In this document: positions 8,191 to 16,253 of the stretch, piece by piece
How positions within the stretch are numbered: the stretch's first letter is position 1
Layout of the letters: every line of letters starts with the position of its first letter
NCBI GenBank assembly: GCA_947476955.1
Contig: CANJSS010000020.1
Coordinates: forward strand, 1 to 32,068
Source: Flavobacteriales bacterium
GTDB taxonomy: Bacteria > Bacteroidota > Bacteroidia > Flavobacteriales_D > Crocinitomicaceae
Length of the DNA stretch: 32,068 nt
Reading direction: 5' to 3'
Translations under genes and position numbers: made by a program
Notes under the pieces: generated by a model
Databases searched by the model: none
Seen by the model: only the letters and a program-made list of their open reading frames with translations
Told to the model about the DNA's origin: nothing

Positions 8191-8643
8191 TTATTTAATT
8201 GAAATATTTTTAACCGATTTAGGATAGCTTATCTGTTTTTTTGCAACGTCAACATGCAAGATACCATCTTTGTAAGTGGCTTCTATTTTGTTTTCATTTG
8301 CATTTTCCGGCAACGTAAAGGAGCGAGAAAAAGATTGGTAATTAAATTCTTTTCTGTAATAATTTCCAGAATCCTCTTTTTCTTCTTTTTCCTTTTGTTT
8401 TTCGGAAGAAATAGTAAGTACATTATTTACTAGTTCAATATTAATTTCTTCCTTCTTTAATCCAGGAGCAGCAAGTTGAATTTTAAAATTCTTTTCTGTT
8501 TCCTCAATATTTACCGATGGTAAAGAGTTGGAAGTTGGTAATAAACTGCGACTTTCGAATGGTAATAAATCATTCATTAATAAATCGTCAACTAATAAAT
8601 TAGTAGCTGGGAAAAACCCATTTCTTTTTAATAATAAGCTCAT
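8191..8643 (-). CDS. Small heat-shock protein, Hsp20/alpha-crystallin family
   Basis: A 150-residue cytoplasmic ATP-independent chaperone. A short N-terminal arm (MSLLLKRNGFFPATNLLVDD) is followed by the alpha-crystallin domain from about residue 40. The domain has 'NFKIQLAAPGLKKEEINIEL', the basic/acidic loop 'EKQKEKEEKEDSG', 'YYRKEFNYQSFSRSFTLPE', and the A-x-x-x-n-G-(I/V)-L motif as 'ATYKDGILHV' at 122-131. The C-terminal tail ends 'SVKNISIK'. No IxI/V motif stands clearly apart in the tail. A related shortened gene lies 157 bases upstream on the same strand. Confidence 0.95.
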   Translation of the reverse strand: MSLLLKRNGFFPATNLLVDDLLMNDLLPFESRSLLPTSNSLPSVNIEETEKNFKIQLAAPGLKKEEINIELVNNVLTISSEKQKEKEEKEDSGNYYRKEFNYQSFSRSFTLPENANENKIEATYKDGILHVDVAKKQISYPKSVKNISIK

Positions 8644-8800
8644 GTTTTCTTTTTTTAAATAATTAAATTGTTACTGGTATTCAAGCGATTAAAGATTATT
8701 TAACCCCTATTTTTTGACTGCATTTTGGTTAAGTGATTTCATTTTTCACTGATTAAATGCATCGTATTCTTTCTAATATTTAGACAAAATTTTCTGATCA

Positions 8801-9103
8801 TTAACAGCATACGGAAGCGCGATTTATCCAATAAATGCTTCCTATTTGAAATTCCTTACTTTTAAAATTTTGTTCCGCAACTTTTTTTGTTGGTTTACCG
8901 CAAGAAACTTGAGGCTTGTTTTTCGTTAATTCAATTTTAATTGTGAATTCTATTGGTGTTTCTTGCATTCTCGAGAAGGACTGATTGGAATAAAAAACGC
9001 CCATATTTGTTCCATCACACTTGAAAACACTGTTCAAGTAAAAATCATTTACCAAAATGTTTGCTGAAGGGAAAAACACTTCTTTTTTTGTTGTTAAAGT
9101 CAT
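8801..9103 (-). CDS. Short protein resembling a shrunken Hsp20 paralogue
   Basis: A 100-residue open frame whose first 24 residues align without gaps with the neighbouring Hsp20: M-L--K---FFP--N-LV-D---N is shared, about half the positions. A second block, QSFSR at 41-45, matches QSFSR at 103-107 of Hsp20. The stretch corresponding to the centre of the alpha-crystallin domain is missing, and the G-I-L motif is absent. It ends in ASVCC. It reads like a tandem duplicate with an internal deletion and heavy divergence. It could be a decaying gene or a small protein retaining the Hsp20 N-arm. The ATG and the frame are intact. Confidence 0.5.
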   Translation of the reverse strand: MTLTTKKEVFFPSANILVNDFYLNSVFKCDGTNMGVFYSNQSFSRMQETPIEFTIKIELTKNKPQVSCGKPTKKVAEQNFKSKEFQIGSIYWINRASVCC

Positions 9104-9118
9104 ACCTTTTTTATTAAA

Positions 9119-9379
9119 TTATACATTGATTATGAATTGCTTAATTAAGTAAGAGTGGTTATTTAGTTGAATTAATCGCAAACCAATCCGATAATATTTA
9201 GCGCTAAAGTCAATACATCTTGTTTCACAATTAAAATTGATTTTAGTTGTATTTGAATACTGAACGAATCTTTTGTTGTTATGCTTTTTGCAGGAATTCA
9301 AAAAAAATAAAGCGGCTAAAACCACTAAAATAAGTGGAACAACTTTGCGAAAATTCTTTGAAGTTGGTGTTTTTATCAT
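9119..9379 (-). CDS. Small putative lipoprotein of unknown function
   Basis: An 86-residue frame with a basic N-terminus, a hydrophobic stretch at about 13-28 (VVPLILVVLAALFFL) and a lipobox-like 'FLNSCKK' with the cysteine near residue 30. This is the usual look of Bacteroidota lipoproteins, although NSC is not a perfect L-x-(A/G)-C. The mature part is short, with two further cysteines (NCETRC) and a hydrophobic end. I recognise no domain. It is 15 bases upstream of the shrunken hsp20-like gene on the same strand, so they may be co-transcribed. Confidence 0.4.
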   Translation of the reverse strand: MIKTPTSKNFRKVVPLILVVLAALFFLNSCKKHNNKRFVQYSNTTKINFNCETRCIDFSAKYYRIGLRLIQLNNHSYLIKQFIINV

Positions 9380-9384
9380 TTTCG

Positions 9385-9519
9385 TTATTTTTTGAATTTG
9401 AGGAAACTTTTATATGAAATTAATTCATCTTTTCGTTGGTGGGAATTTATCTCAATGAACGGATATAGTTCTTCAATGAATGGTTTTAATACCTCTGCAG
9501 AATCTAGTACTTTCTTTAA
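9385..9519 (-). pseudogene. Possible C-terminal gene remnant
   Basis: A minus-strand frame is open from after a TAA at 9520-9522 to a TAA at 9385-9387 (44 codons). It contains VLDSAEVLKPFIEELYPFI and, a little further on, 'HQRKDELISYKSFLKF', a helical, charged composition unlike random AT-rich translation. It has no ATG and is preceded by stops in its own frame. It ends 5 bases before the ATG of the small lipoprotein gene. I cannot name a parent family. The rest of 9520-9676 holds nothing I can support except the upstream region of ccsBA. Confidence 0.25.
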
Positions 9520-9676
9520 TTAGTCACTGATTTTGATGCGTCTGAATTAAAAATGGAATACAAGCACTTTCAACTGATTTTGTTACATGTTATATTAATG
9601 CATTTAATTTTGTTTTTCCCTTCCATTTCATCCTTTCATTGCGTACTTTTACACCTTAAATTTTAAGAATAAAAAG

Positions 9677-12600
9677 ATGGAGAATTTTGCAAGGGCTTTT
9701 TTTTCAATGCGCATGATGGCAGCGGGAATGGTTGTTTTCTTAGTTGCGATTGCTGCAGCCACTTTTTTCGAGTCCGCGTTCGATATTCAAACTGCTAAAA
9801 TCATTATTTATAACGCACTTTGGTTCGAACTTTTATTAGTCTATTTGGGCTTAAATCTTATTGCAAATATCTTTCGTTACAATATGTTGAGACGTGAAAA
9901 GATTGCAACGCTGTTTTTTCACCTTTCTTTTATTATTATTTTAATTGGGGCTGGTGTAACGCGATACATAAGTTTTGAAGGTTTAATGATGATTCGAGAA
10001 GGAGAAAAATCAAATTATATATACTCTTCTGACCCGCACATTTGGTTTCGTGTAAACGATGGGAAAATACAATACAGCTATAGTGAAAAATTATTTATGT
10101 CGGAAATTACCGATAATGATTTTTCAATCAATGTAGATTTTCCGAAACATAAAACTCCGATAAAAATTGAATACGTCAATTTTCAAAAGAAAATGATTGA
10201 TTCTTTGGTTATTAATGACTCCATTCAAGGCCTTGCGTTGGAAATTATAACGGATGGAATGAAATCAAATTTTTTAACAAAAGGAGGATTCATGTTATCG
10301 GGAGATGTAGCAATTTCTTTTGAGAAAAAAGATGCGATGCCTGGAATCGAATTGATTCAGAAAGGTTCAAAAATCATGGTACGATCCCAACAACAAATGC
10401 GCTATTTGCCAATGTCTCAAATGCAAGCTGCACGCCAAAGTGGAAAAGAAATTGCAGATTCCTTGTATGTTGTGATTCCAGCAGATTCGCTTGTGCCTTT
10501 TCAAACTACAACATTGTACCAAGTTGGCGGACAACAAATTGTGTTTAAGAAAATAATTAATCACGCTAAAAAGATGTTGATATCATCTGGGAAGAAAAAA
10601 GAAGGTTCGGATTATTTGACAGTAAGGGTTACGGATGGCAAAGAATCCAAAATCATTCAGCTGGAAGGTGGAATGGGTGCGATTCCAGAGCATGAAGTTT
10701 TTTCACTTGGTGGATTAATTTATGAAATGGAATATGGTTCCGCTAAAATAGATGTGCCTTTTTACATCGCTTGTAAGGATTTTCAATTGGATAGATACCC
10801 AGGTACGCAAGCTCCTTCTTCTTTTGCAAGTGAAGTTTCCATAATTGATGAAAAAAATAAATACACACGAAACCAACGAATTTTCATGAATAATGTAATG
10901 GATTATGGTGGATTTAGATTTTTCCAATCCAGCTACGATCCAGATGAAAAAGGCACGAGATTGAGCGTGAATCACGATTGGTGGGGAACAAATATTACGT
11001 ATTTCGGATATTTGTTGATGTCGATCGGAATGCTACTTTCCTTATTTGCTCCAGTTGGCAGATTTAGAGAATTAAATGAAAAGTTACGCAAGTCACGGGA
11101 GAAAAGAGATCAGTTGTTGAAAATTCTAATTCTTGTTTTTACATTCGGAATCTCTGGATTTGGTCAAGCGCAGGAATCCCATGAAGGGCATGACCATGCA
11201 ACAAATTCTACATCTGATCAAACCCAGCAATCAGCAACTCCTCCAAGAGGAAAACCTGTTTTTGGTATCATGTCCAAAGAACATTCCGATGAAATCGCAT
11301 CCTTATTGGTTCAGGATTTTGAAGGAAGAATTGTGCCGATGCATACCTTAGGTGTTACTTTGTTAAGAAAGATTCACCGAGCAGATAAATTTAAAGATTA
11401 CAACGCTGTGCAAACAATTGTAAGCATGCACATGTATCCAGATTATTGGTATGATCAAAAAATTGTTTACGTTTCTTCCAACTTGAAAGAAAGTTTAGGT
11501 ATTAGCGAAAATTATGCTTCGATAGGTGATTTACTCAATGAAAAAAATGAATTCAAATTAGCCAGAGAACATGAATTGGCGCACCAAAAACTAGAATCTA
11601 AGCGCAATGAATTTGATAAAAATCTAATTAAATTAGTGGATCGATACCAAGTAATTCAAAGTTTTACATCTTGGAGTTATATGCGTTTAATTCCATTGAA
11701 AAAAGATTCTACAAATACATGGTATAATCCAATTGACGAGAGAGTTTACCAGTCGGATTCTATCGCATTTTTTACCACATTGAATTATTTTAAGGAATTG
11801 TTCATTGCATCAAATTCAAACGATTACACCAAAGCAAACGCCGCACTTGTCACCCTTAAAAAGATGCAACGCGACATAGCTGCAACTATTGTTCCTTCCG
11901 AAACTGCTGTAGGTGTGGAAATAAGCTACAATAAAATGAGCATTTTCAAGAATTCCTACCGCATGTATTTATTTCTCGGATTCATCTTATTGGTTATTTT
12001 CTTCGTCAAGATTTTTGTAAAACCATCGCCATTAGTGCTTAAAGTTTTTGCAATAACAACGAAAATATTTACAGCATTGATGATTGTTGCGTTTGTATAC
12101 CATGGAATCGGACTTGGATTTCGTTGGTTTATTTCTGGTCACGCACCATGGAGTAATGGCTACGAAGCTGTTATTTTTATTGCTTGGGTAACCATGATTG
12201 CTGGATTTGCCTTTACACGAAAAAACCCGGTTATTTTGGCTGGAACAGCAATTCTAGCAGCATTGATGATTTTTGTAACGGAATTGAATCTTTTAGATCC
12301 TGAAGTAACACCATTGCAACCAGTTTTGAAATCGTATTGGTTAATGATTCACGTTGCAATTATTACAGGTAGCTATGGATTTCTGGGCTTAGGAGCAATC
12401 CTTGGTTTACTGAATCTGAATCTTTTCATTTTCCGAAATAAAAAGAATGGAAAATTAGTCACACTGAATATTAACGAATTAACGTATGTCTCAGAAATGA
12501 CGATCACGGTTGGTTTATTTATGCTGACAATTGGCACTTTTCTTGGCGGAATTTGGGCGAATGAATCGTGGGGAAGATACTGGGGATGGGATCCCAAAGA

Positions 12601-13120
12601 AACTTGGGCGCTAGTTTCTGTTTTAGTTTATGCGGTGATATTGCACGTCCGTTACATTCCAGCATTGCAGAGTAAATTTTTATTCAATACGCTAAGTTTG
12701 TGGGGGTATTCCGCAATACTATTTACATTCTTTGGAGTAAATTTCTACTTGGTTGGTTTACATTCCTACGCGCAAGGAGACGGTTTAGGTTCAATTCCTT
12801 CTGGAATTATCGTTGCTGTAATTGCATTCATTATGCTTACTATTCTTGCTTCGGATAGAAATAGGTTGTATTTAGAAACGTATAAATCAAAAAGTTGGTC
12901 GAGAATATTTTTTGATTACCTCGTGTTCAAGGTTCTTCTTCCGTATGCAGTATTTCTTTATTTTTCATCCAATTTCACAAAGCAAATGTTGGAAACCAAA
13001 ACAGTTTCTAACACTGTTTCCTTCTGGACAACAACCTTGTATTGGTTGGTTGTTTTTGGAGTAATATTATTAGCGTATGAAATAGTAAAAAAATTCCTTG
13101 TAAAGAAAAAGAGTAATTAA
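9677..13120 (+). CDS. ccsBA: Fused cytochrome c biogenesis protein CcsB(ResB)-CcsA
   Basis: An 1147-residue System II cytochrome c synthase, which exports heme and attaches it to CXXCH motifs outside the membrane. The N-terminal ResB half has three membrane segments (about 10-33, 42-66, 75-95), an extracytoplasmic domain and a fourth segment near 435-458. A further hydrophobic stretch (about 480-497) is followed by a histidine-rich 'ESHEGHDH' near residue 500 and a second soluble region to about 755. The C-terminal CcsA half has several helices. Its heme-handling WWD motif is at about 957-975 (WANESWGRYWGWDPKETWAL), with conserved histidine regions such as 'HGIGLGFRWFISGHAPWSNG' near 807. This long fused form is usual in Bacteroidota. 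It should mature the CcoO and CcoP hemes encoded downstream. Confidence 0.95.
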   Translation: MENFARAFFSMRMMAAGMVVFLVAIAAATFFESAFDIQTAKIIIYNALWFELLLVYLGLNLIANIFRYNMLRREKIATLFFHLSFIIILIGAGVTRYISFEGLMMIREGEKSNYIYSSDPHIWFRVNDGKIQYSYSEKLFMSEITDNDFSINVDFPKHKTPIKIEYVNFQKKMIDSLVINDSIQGLALEIITDGMKSNFLTKGGFMLSGDVAISFEKKDAMPGIELIQKGSKIMVRSQQQMRYLPMSQMQAARQSGKEIADSLYVVIPADSLVPFQTTTLYQVGGQQIVFKKIINHAKKMLISSGKKKEGSDYLTVRVTDGKESKIIQLEGGMGAIPEHEVFSLGGLIYEMEYGSAKIDVPFYIACKDFQLDRYPGTQAPSSFASEVSIIDEKNKYTRNQRIFMNNVMDYGGFRFFQSSYDPDEKGTRLSVNHDWWGTNITYFGYLLMSIGMLLSLFAPVGRFRELNEKLRKSREKRDQLLKILILVFTFGISGFGQAQESHEGHDHATNSTSDQTQQSATPPRGKPVFGIMSKEHSDEIASLLVQDFEGRIVPMHTLGVTLLRKIHRADKFKDYNAVQTIVSMHMYPDYWYDQKIVYVSSNLKESLGISENYASIGDLLNEKNEFKLAREHELAHQKLESKRNEFDKNLIKLVDRYQVIQSFTSWSYMRLIPLKKDSTNTWYNPIDERVYQSDSIAFFTTLNYFKELFIASNSNDYTKANAALVTLKKMQRDIAATIVPSETAVGVEISYNKMSIFKNSYRMYLFLGFILLVIFFVKIFVKPSPLVLKVFAITTKIFTALMIVAFVYHGIGLGFRWFISGHAPWSNGYEAVIFIAWVTMIAGFAFTRKNPVILAGTAILAALMIFVTELNLLDPEVTPLQPVLKSYWLMIHVAIITGSYGFLGLGAILGLLNLNLFIFRNKKNGKLVTLNINELTYVSEMTITVGLFMLTIGTFLGGIWANESWGRYWGWDPKETWALVSVLVYAVILHVRYIPALQSKFLFNTLSLWGYSAILFTFFGVNFYLVGLHSYAQGDGLGSIPSGIIVAVIAFIMLTILASDRNRLYLETYKSKSWSRIFFDYLVFKVLLPYAVFLYFSSNFTKQMLETKTVSNTVSFWTTTLYWLVVFGVILLAYEIVKKFLVKKKSN

Positions 13121-13151
13121 AATTTAACTTGAATGGTTTAATTCCGAAGAT

Positions 13152-13877
13152 ATGAATCTTGAAAAAGTAGATATTTTAGCATTCGCAGCACATCCAGATG
13201 ATATTGAGTTATCAGCTTCTGGAACTATAATGAAACACATTGCCGATGGTAAAACTGTTGCAATTGTTGATTTGACGCAAGGAGAATTAGGTTCCCGCGG
13301 AACGATTGAAACGCGTTTTGAAGAAGCTAAAGCAGCTTCCAAAATAATGGGCATATCTTTTCGAACAAATTTGAAAATGCCCGATGGATTTTTTGACTTA
13401 TCCGAGAGTAATAAACGATTGATAATTGAGCAAATCCGCCGTTTTCAGCCAACTATCGTTTTGGCAAACGCATACGAAGATCGGCATCCAGATCACGGAC
13501 GCGCATCCAAACTGGTTTCTGAAGCTTGCTTTTTAGCAGGATTAATAAAAATAGAAACAACTTGGGAAGGACTTTCACAAAAACCTTTTCGTCCGGCTGC
13601 GGTTTATCATTATATTCAAGATCGCTATATTGAGCCAGATTTTTTAGTAGATGTAACTAACTTTATAGAGCGAAAGTTTGAATGCATTAATGCTTATAAA
13701 ACGCAATTTTTCGACCCAAATTCAACCGAGCCACAAACGCCAATCTCAGGAGAGGAATTTTTTGATGTTTTGAAAGGGAAGATGCAAATATTAGGAAGAA
13801 CCATTGGAACGAAATATGCCGAGGGTTTCACTGTTGAAAGGCAAATAGGCGTTCAAAGTTTCTTCGATTTAATTTAA
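13152..13877 (+). CDS. bshB1: Bacillithiol biosynthesis deacetylase BshB1
   Basis: A 241-residue zinc-dependent LmbE/PIG-L deacetylase that removes acetate from GlcNAc-malate in bacillithiol synthesis. The metal motif AHPDD is at residues 13-17 and the second metal site HPDH is at 112-115. 'DLTQGELGSRGT' and 'RHPDHGRAS' are characteristic of BshB1 as opposed to other PIG-L members. Length matches the family. The gene follows ccsBA by 31 bases. The first glycosyltransferase of the pathway (BshA) and the ligase BshC are not evident here; the glycosyltransferase at 16246 lacks a reason to be called BshA. Confidence 0.93.
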   Translation: MNLEKVDILAFAAHPDDIELSASGTIMKHIADGKTVAIVDLTQGELGSRGTIETRFEEAKAASKIMGISFRTNLKMPDGFFDLSESNKRLIIEQIRRFQPTIVLANAYEDRHPDHGRASKLVSEACFLAGLIKIETTWEGLSQKPFRPAAVYHYIQDRYIEPDFLVDVTNFIERKFECINAYKTQFFDPNSTEPQTPISGEEFFDVLKGKMQILGRTIGTKYAEGFTVERQIGVQSFFDLI

Positions 13878-13971
13878 TATCCATCCTGAGACAACTATAA
13901 AATTAAAAATAGAGTCTATTAAAAAGTTAAAAAGAATTTTAAAAAATATAACACTTACACAGAATAAAAAA

Positions 13972-15804
13972 ATGAAAAATTATCTTGTATTTTTAACGTT
14001 ACTACTCTTAAATTCAACCGTTAAATCCCAATGCAATGGCACAGAGCCTATTATTGATCTTGGAAACGATACTGTATTGTGCGTTGGTCAATCTTTGACC
14101 CTTTCAGTAGCTCCAGGATATGATTACTACAACTGGACGAATGGAAGTTTTCAAACTTCAACGGTTGTCTCAGCAAATGGAACGTATGCAGTAACAGCTG
14201 GTATTCTTGGTCAAAATTTAGTGTTGAACGGCAATTTTCAAGGTGGAACAACCGCTGCATCTAATAATTTTACCTCTGCTTATTTTCCAGGAACAGGCGG
14301 AGCGTTTGGCTTATTGTCGAGTCAAGGCCAATTTGCTATTGCAACTTCTCCTTCTTTGACACACATTAATTTTATTAATTGTGCAGACCATACAACAGGA
14401 ACTGGAAATATGCTTGTTGCAAATGGCGCATCTATTGCGAGCACAAACGTTTGGACACAAACAATTTCGGTCACTCCAAATACAAATTATTTGTTTTCCT
14501 TTTGGGAAATGAATGTTTTGAATTCGCCACAAGTTTCTAATTTGCAGCTATTTATAAATAACGTTCCAATATCTTCTATTGTTCCAACACCAACTACCGC
14601 TTGCAGCTGGATTGAAAACAGCGGCAACTGGAATTCCTTAGGCGCTACACAGGCAGTTTTATCCATTGTAAATCAAAGTACCGTTAATTCTGGAAATGAT
14701 TTCGCTATTGATGATATTTATTTTGCAGCTATTTGTATTGCAACCGACAGTATCACTGTTTCTTACGATACTATACAAATCAATGCTGGTGCGGATATTT
14801 TGTTTTGTGCGAATGAATCTGAAAATTTACTTGGGTCTGCAAATGTGCCAATTTCTTCTTATTCTTGGAGTTCAGGACAAACAACCCCTCAAATTACGCC
14901 ACTTACTGCTGGAACGTATACATTGACAGGAACATCCTTGAATGGTTGCACAGCAAGCGATAATGTGAATGTTGAAATTACGCCAATGAACTGGAACATC
15001 AATGATATTTTAATTGGAAACACAGAATGCAACCAAAATAATGGCTATGTTTCCGTGCTTACAAGTGGCACATTTCAAGTTCCTCCATTTTATAATTGGA
15101 CAGGACCAGGTCCAAATAGTACGAATTTTATAAACGCTTCTGTTTGGGATAATTTATCTATTGGTTGGTATTATTTGTCTATTGAATCGAATGGATGTTT
15201 CCGCTATGATTCGGTTGAGGTTTTGCCAAATAACCCGCCAAGCATTACCTTAAGTGCTGCTCCTTTATCCGGTAATTATCCATTAACTGTTGGATTTCAA
15301 AGTACCAGTCAAAATGCAAATCTTTACGAATGGGATTTTGGAAATGGAACCTCATTTTTAGATTCTAACTTGACAAATCAAACACAGGTTTACACAACAG
15401 CTGGAGTCTACACAGCAATGGTTATAGCTGTAAATGGTGAATGCTCCGATACTGCTTTTGTCACAATTACAGTCACGAGTCCACCGATTGATCCAGTTGA
15501 CCCCATCGATCCGATTATTCCTTTGCCGGTTTCACTGGAAACAGCAAATGTTTTCACACCAAACAACGATGGAATCAATGATGTGTATGTATTTAAACTG
15601 GAAAACATTGTGGAATTGGATCTGCAAATATTGAATCGTTGGGGACTTTTGATGTATACCAGTTCAGCAATTAATGCTTCTTGGAACGGAGAAAGTAATT
15701 CTGGAATTCCAGCAGATGATGGCGTCTATTTTTATATTTTCAATGCAAAAGGAGTTCAAGGCGAATTGTTTAATGGACATGGATTTGTCCAATTGATTCG
15801 TTGA
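13972..15804 (+). CDS. Secreted multidomain protein with PKD domain and T9SS type B (CHU_C-like) sorting domain
   Basis: A 610-residue exported protein. The signal peptide is at about 1-20 (MKNYLVFLTLLLLNSTVKSQ). Next come an Ig/PKD-like segment ('DLGNDTVLCVGQSLTLSV'), a jelly-roll-like segment at about 83-255 ('NLVLNGNFQGG' to 'DFAIDDIYFAAIC') and a second Ig-like repeat ('GADILFCANES'). A PKD domain is at about 424-506 ('YEWDFGNGTS'), then a D/P-rich linker (IDPVDPIDP). The C-terminal sorting domain spans about 522-610: 'ANVFTPNNDGINDVY', 'LQILNRWGLLMY', 'DDGVYFYIFNAKG'. Such domains route proteins through the type IX system to the cell surface. The ligand is unknown; the arrangement suggests adhesion or glycan binding. 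It ends 2 bases from a convergent gene's stop. Confidence 0.88.
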   Translation: MKNYLVFLTLLLLNSTVKSQCNGTEPIIDLGNDTVLCVGQSLTLSVAPGYDYYNWTNGSFQTSTVVSANGTYAVTAGILGQNLVLNGNFQGGTTAASNNFTSAYFPGTGGAFGLLSSQGQFAIATSPSLTHINFINCADHTTGTGNMLVANGASIASTNVWTQTISVTPNTNYLFSFWEMNVLNSPQVSNLQLFINNVPISSIVPTPTTACSWIENSGNWNSLGATQAVLSIVNQSTVNSGNDFAIDDIYFAAICIATDSITVSYDTIQINAGADILFCANESENLLGSANVPISSYSWSSGQTTPQITPLTAGTYTLTGTSLNGCTASDNVNVEITPMNWNINDILIGNTECNQNNGYVSVLTSGTFQVPPFYNWTGPGPNSTNFINASVWDNLSIGWYYLSIESNGCFRYDSVEVLPNNPPSITLSAAPLSGNYPLTVGFQSTSQNANLYEWDFGNGTSFLDSNLTNQTQVYTTAGVYTAMVIAVNGECSDTAFVTITVTSPPIDPVDPIDPIIPLPVSLETANVFTPNNDGINDVYVFKLENIVELDLQILNRWGLLMYTSSAINASWNGESNSGIPADDGVYFYIFNAKGVQGELFNGHGFVQLIR

Positions 15805-15806
15805 TT

Positions 15807-16253
15807 TTATAGAAGTTGAATTATTCGTGTAGGTTTTCCATTGAATTCGATGGAATCCTGCACTTTTTTTCCCACTAATAACTTTCCGACGGGAGCATTG
15901 GGAGTGATGCAAAAAAGGGTATTTCCACTACTATTTAAAATACCAATTCCAACGGAAAGATAAAACCATCCACTACTTGTTTCAACCAAGCTTCCCAGCT
16001 GAATACTATCGGAAACAAATGTTGGATCTATGCGTTGCAAAATAGCATGAAGTTTCGTCATTTCAATTAGCTGTCCTCCAATTTTTTCCTGCTCTAATTG
16101 TGCCATTGCACGGCTCGTTTCGTGTTTGTCGCCAGCAGAGCTTTTCGATTCGTTTGCAGTGGCATCGAATGCATCCTGCAGGAGTTCGTTCAACTGGATC
16201 ATTCGCCGAGTAACTTCCTGCACAACCGAAGCATGAACGCTCGTTTTATCCAT
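15807..16253 (-). CDS. GreA/GreB C-terminal-like protein
   Basis: A 148-residue cytoplasmic protein. The N-terminal half is helical and charged (LNELLQDAFDATANESKSSA, then 'HETSRAMAQLEQEKIGGQL'). The C-terminal half has an FKBP-like fold resembling the C-domain of transcript-cleavage factors: 'IQLGSLVET', 'APVGKLLVGKKVQDSIEFNG', compared with SPLGkaLlGkkvGD in GreA. The acidic tip residues of true GreA coiled coils are not obvious. Homologues in Flavobacteria are, I believe, often annotated as 3-oxoacyl-ACP synthase, which this sequence does not support. It overlaps the end of the upstream glycosyltransferase gene by 8 bases. Confidence 0.65.
   Translation of the reverse strand: MDKTSVHASVVQEVTRRMIQLNELLQDAFDATANESKSSAGDKHETSRAMAQLEQEKIGGQLIEMTKLHAILQRIDPTFVSDSIQLGSLVETSSGWFYLSVGIGILNSSGNTLFCITPNAPVGKLLVGKKVQDSIEFNGKPTRIIQLL

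Noticed and set aside
8732-8750. AGTGA-N9-TCACT inverted repeat upstream of hsp20 as a heat-shock operator
   Set aside because: Arms of only five bases and unlike the CIRCE element, so it is not supported.
12373-12597. Antisense open frames inside ccsBA and other large genes
   Set aside because: They mirror strongly coding frames on the opposite strand and lack family features or independent signals.
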